This document shows positions 52,389 to 52,564 of a stretch of DNA of 52,564 nt, one piece after another (position 1 is the first letter of the stretch; the number at the start of each line of letters is the position of its first letter). This DNA is from an uncultured Neomegalonema sp. (GTDB taxonomy: Bacteria; Pseudomonadota; Alphaproteobacteria; Rhodobacterales; Rhodobacteraceae), in contig CALFFK010000021.1 in assembly GCA_937957975.1 (NCBI GenBank), positions 1-52,564 on the forward strand. The letters run 5' to 3'. Under the pieces are notes generated by a model. It searched no databases and was not told the origin of the DNA. It was given only the letters and a program-made list of their open reading frames with translations. A program made the translations under genes and the position numbers.

Positions 52389-52564
52389 ATGTCTGACGCC
52401 CCTTTCGACACCACCCGCATAACCATTCTCGATGCTGCCTTGCCGGATGTGCCGTTCGATGGTTGGTCGGAAGCATTGTTTCGCCGGGCTGTAGCGGCGG
52501 CCGGGGTTGATCCCGGTCATGCCCGCCTCGCCTTTCCACGTGGCGCGCTGGACCTTGCCGTTGC
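52389..52564 (+). CDS. coq9: COQ9 family ubiquinone biosynthesis protein (partial, N-terminus)
   Basis: Only the first 58 residues are in the window. They read [20 protein letters not shown] and then [14 protein letters not shown], matching the N-terminal helices of the COQ9 fold, a TetR-like lipid-binding protein needed for ubiquinone hydroxylation. AAGGAA lies before the ATG at 52389. The rest lies beyond the window. Confidence 0.88.
   Translation, partial: MSDAPFDTTRITILDAALPDVPFDGWSEALFRRAVAAAGVDPGHARLAFPRGALDLAV

Overview
The window looks like chromosomal DNA of an alphaproteobacterium. The evidence is gene order as much as gene identity: argS–SPOR–nagZ–scpA–scpB; yceD–rpmF–plsX–fabH–ihfA–merR–tRNA-Pro–dcd; nrdR–ribD–ribE–ribH–nusB; and divergent rpsU/coq9 are all typical of that class, as are the long (373 aa) dCTP deaminase and the ubiquinone gene coq9. 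I cannot place it below class. There is no insertion sequence, prophage, integrase or CRISPR array, so this is mostly core genome with small accessory islands.

Layout. 1–5.2 kb: the tail of an OlsB-like acyltransferase, a secreted Ser/Tyr/Pro repeat protein, cobS with a striking repeated palindrome upstream and no cobT beside it, a PLP-fold protein that seems to lack the Schiff-base lysine, a small coiled-coil protein and a short-chain dehydrogenase. 5.3–12.8 kb: a DegT-type aminotransferase, an exported trypsin-like protease, a dgcN–dgcA pair that fits the N-acetyl route of D-glutamate catabolism, malate synthase G and a NUDIX hydrolase. 13.0–20.8 kb: asd, a cytochrome P460-like protein, then argS–SPOR–nagZ–scpA–scpB. 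20.8–26.6 kb: dcd, tRNA-Pro(GGG), merR, ihfA, fabH, plsX, rpmF and yceD on the minus strand, with bamE pointing away. 26.6–32.9 kb: an ECF sigma factor with its anti-sigma partner, an MFS transporter, and nusB/ribH/ribE/ribD/nrdR with a small DUF7660-like gene inserted. 33.3–39.3 kb: a five-gene glycan cluster (GT4 glycosyltransferase, beta-helix protein, sulfotransferase, DegT aminotransferase, initiating sugar transferase), suggesting a sulfated, amino-sugar-containing surface glycan. 39.3–48.4 kb: an ABC ATPase, a zinc-finger/DUF4139 pair, a lipoprotein, a VapBC-type toxin–antitoxin pair, polA, an exported Cys/His protein and ndk. 48.6–52.6 kb: a 55-aa membrane peptide translationally coupled to a 1027-aa membrane-anchored protein with a repetitive linker and four helix-hairpin-helix-like (H3TH) domains, then rpsU and the start of coq9.

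The most unusual element is the last pair (48674–51921). The small peptide and the large protein carry the same membrane-anchor motif and overlap by ATGA, and the large protein displays four copies of a putative DNA-binding or scaffold module at the end of a long low-complexity tether. The dgcNA pair and the sulfotransferase glycan cluster are the best metabolic stories. All domain calls are from reading motifs; no database search was run.
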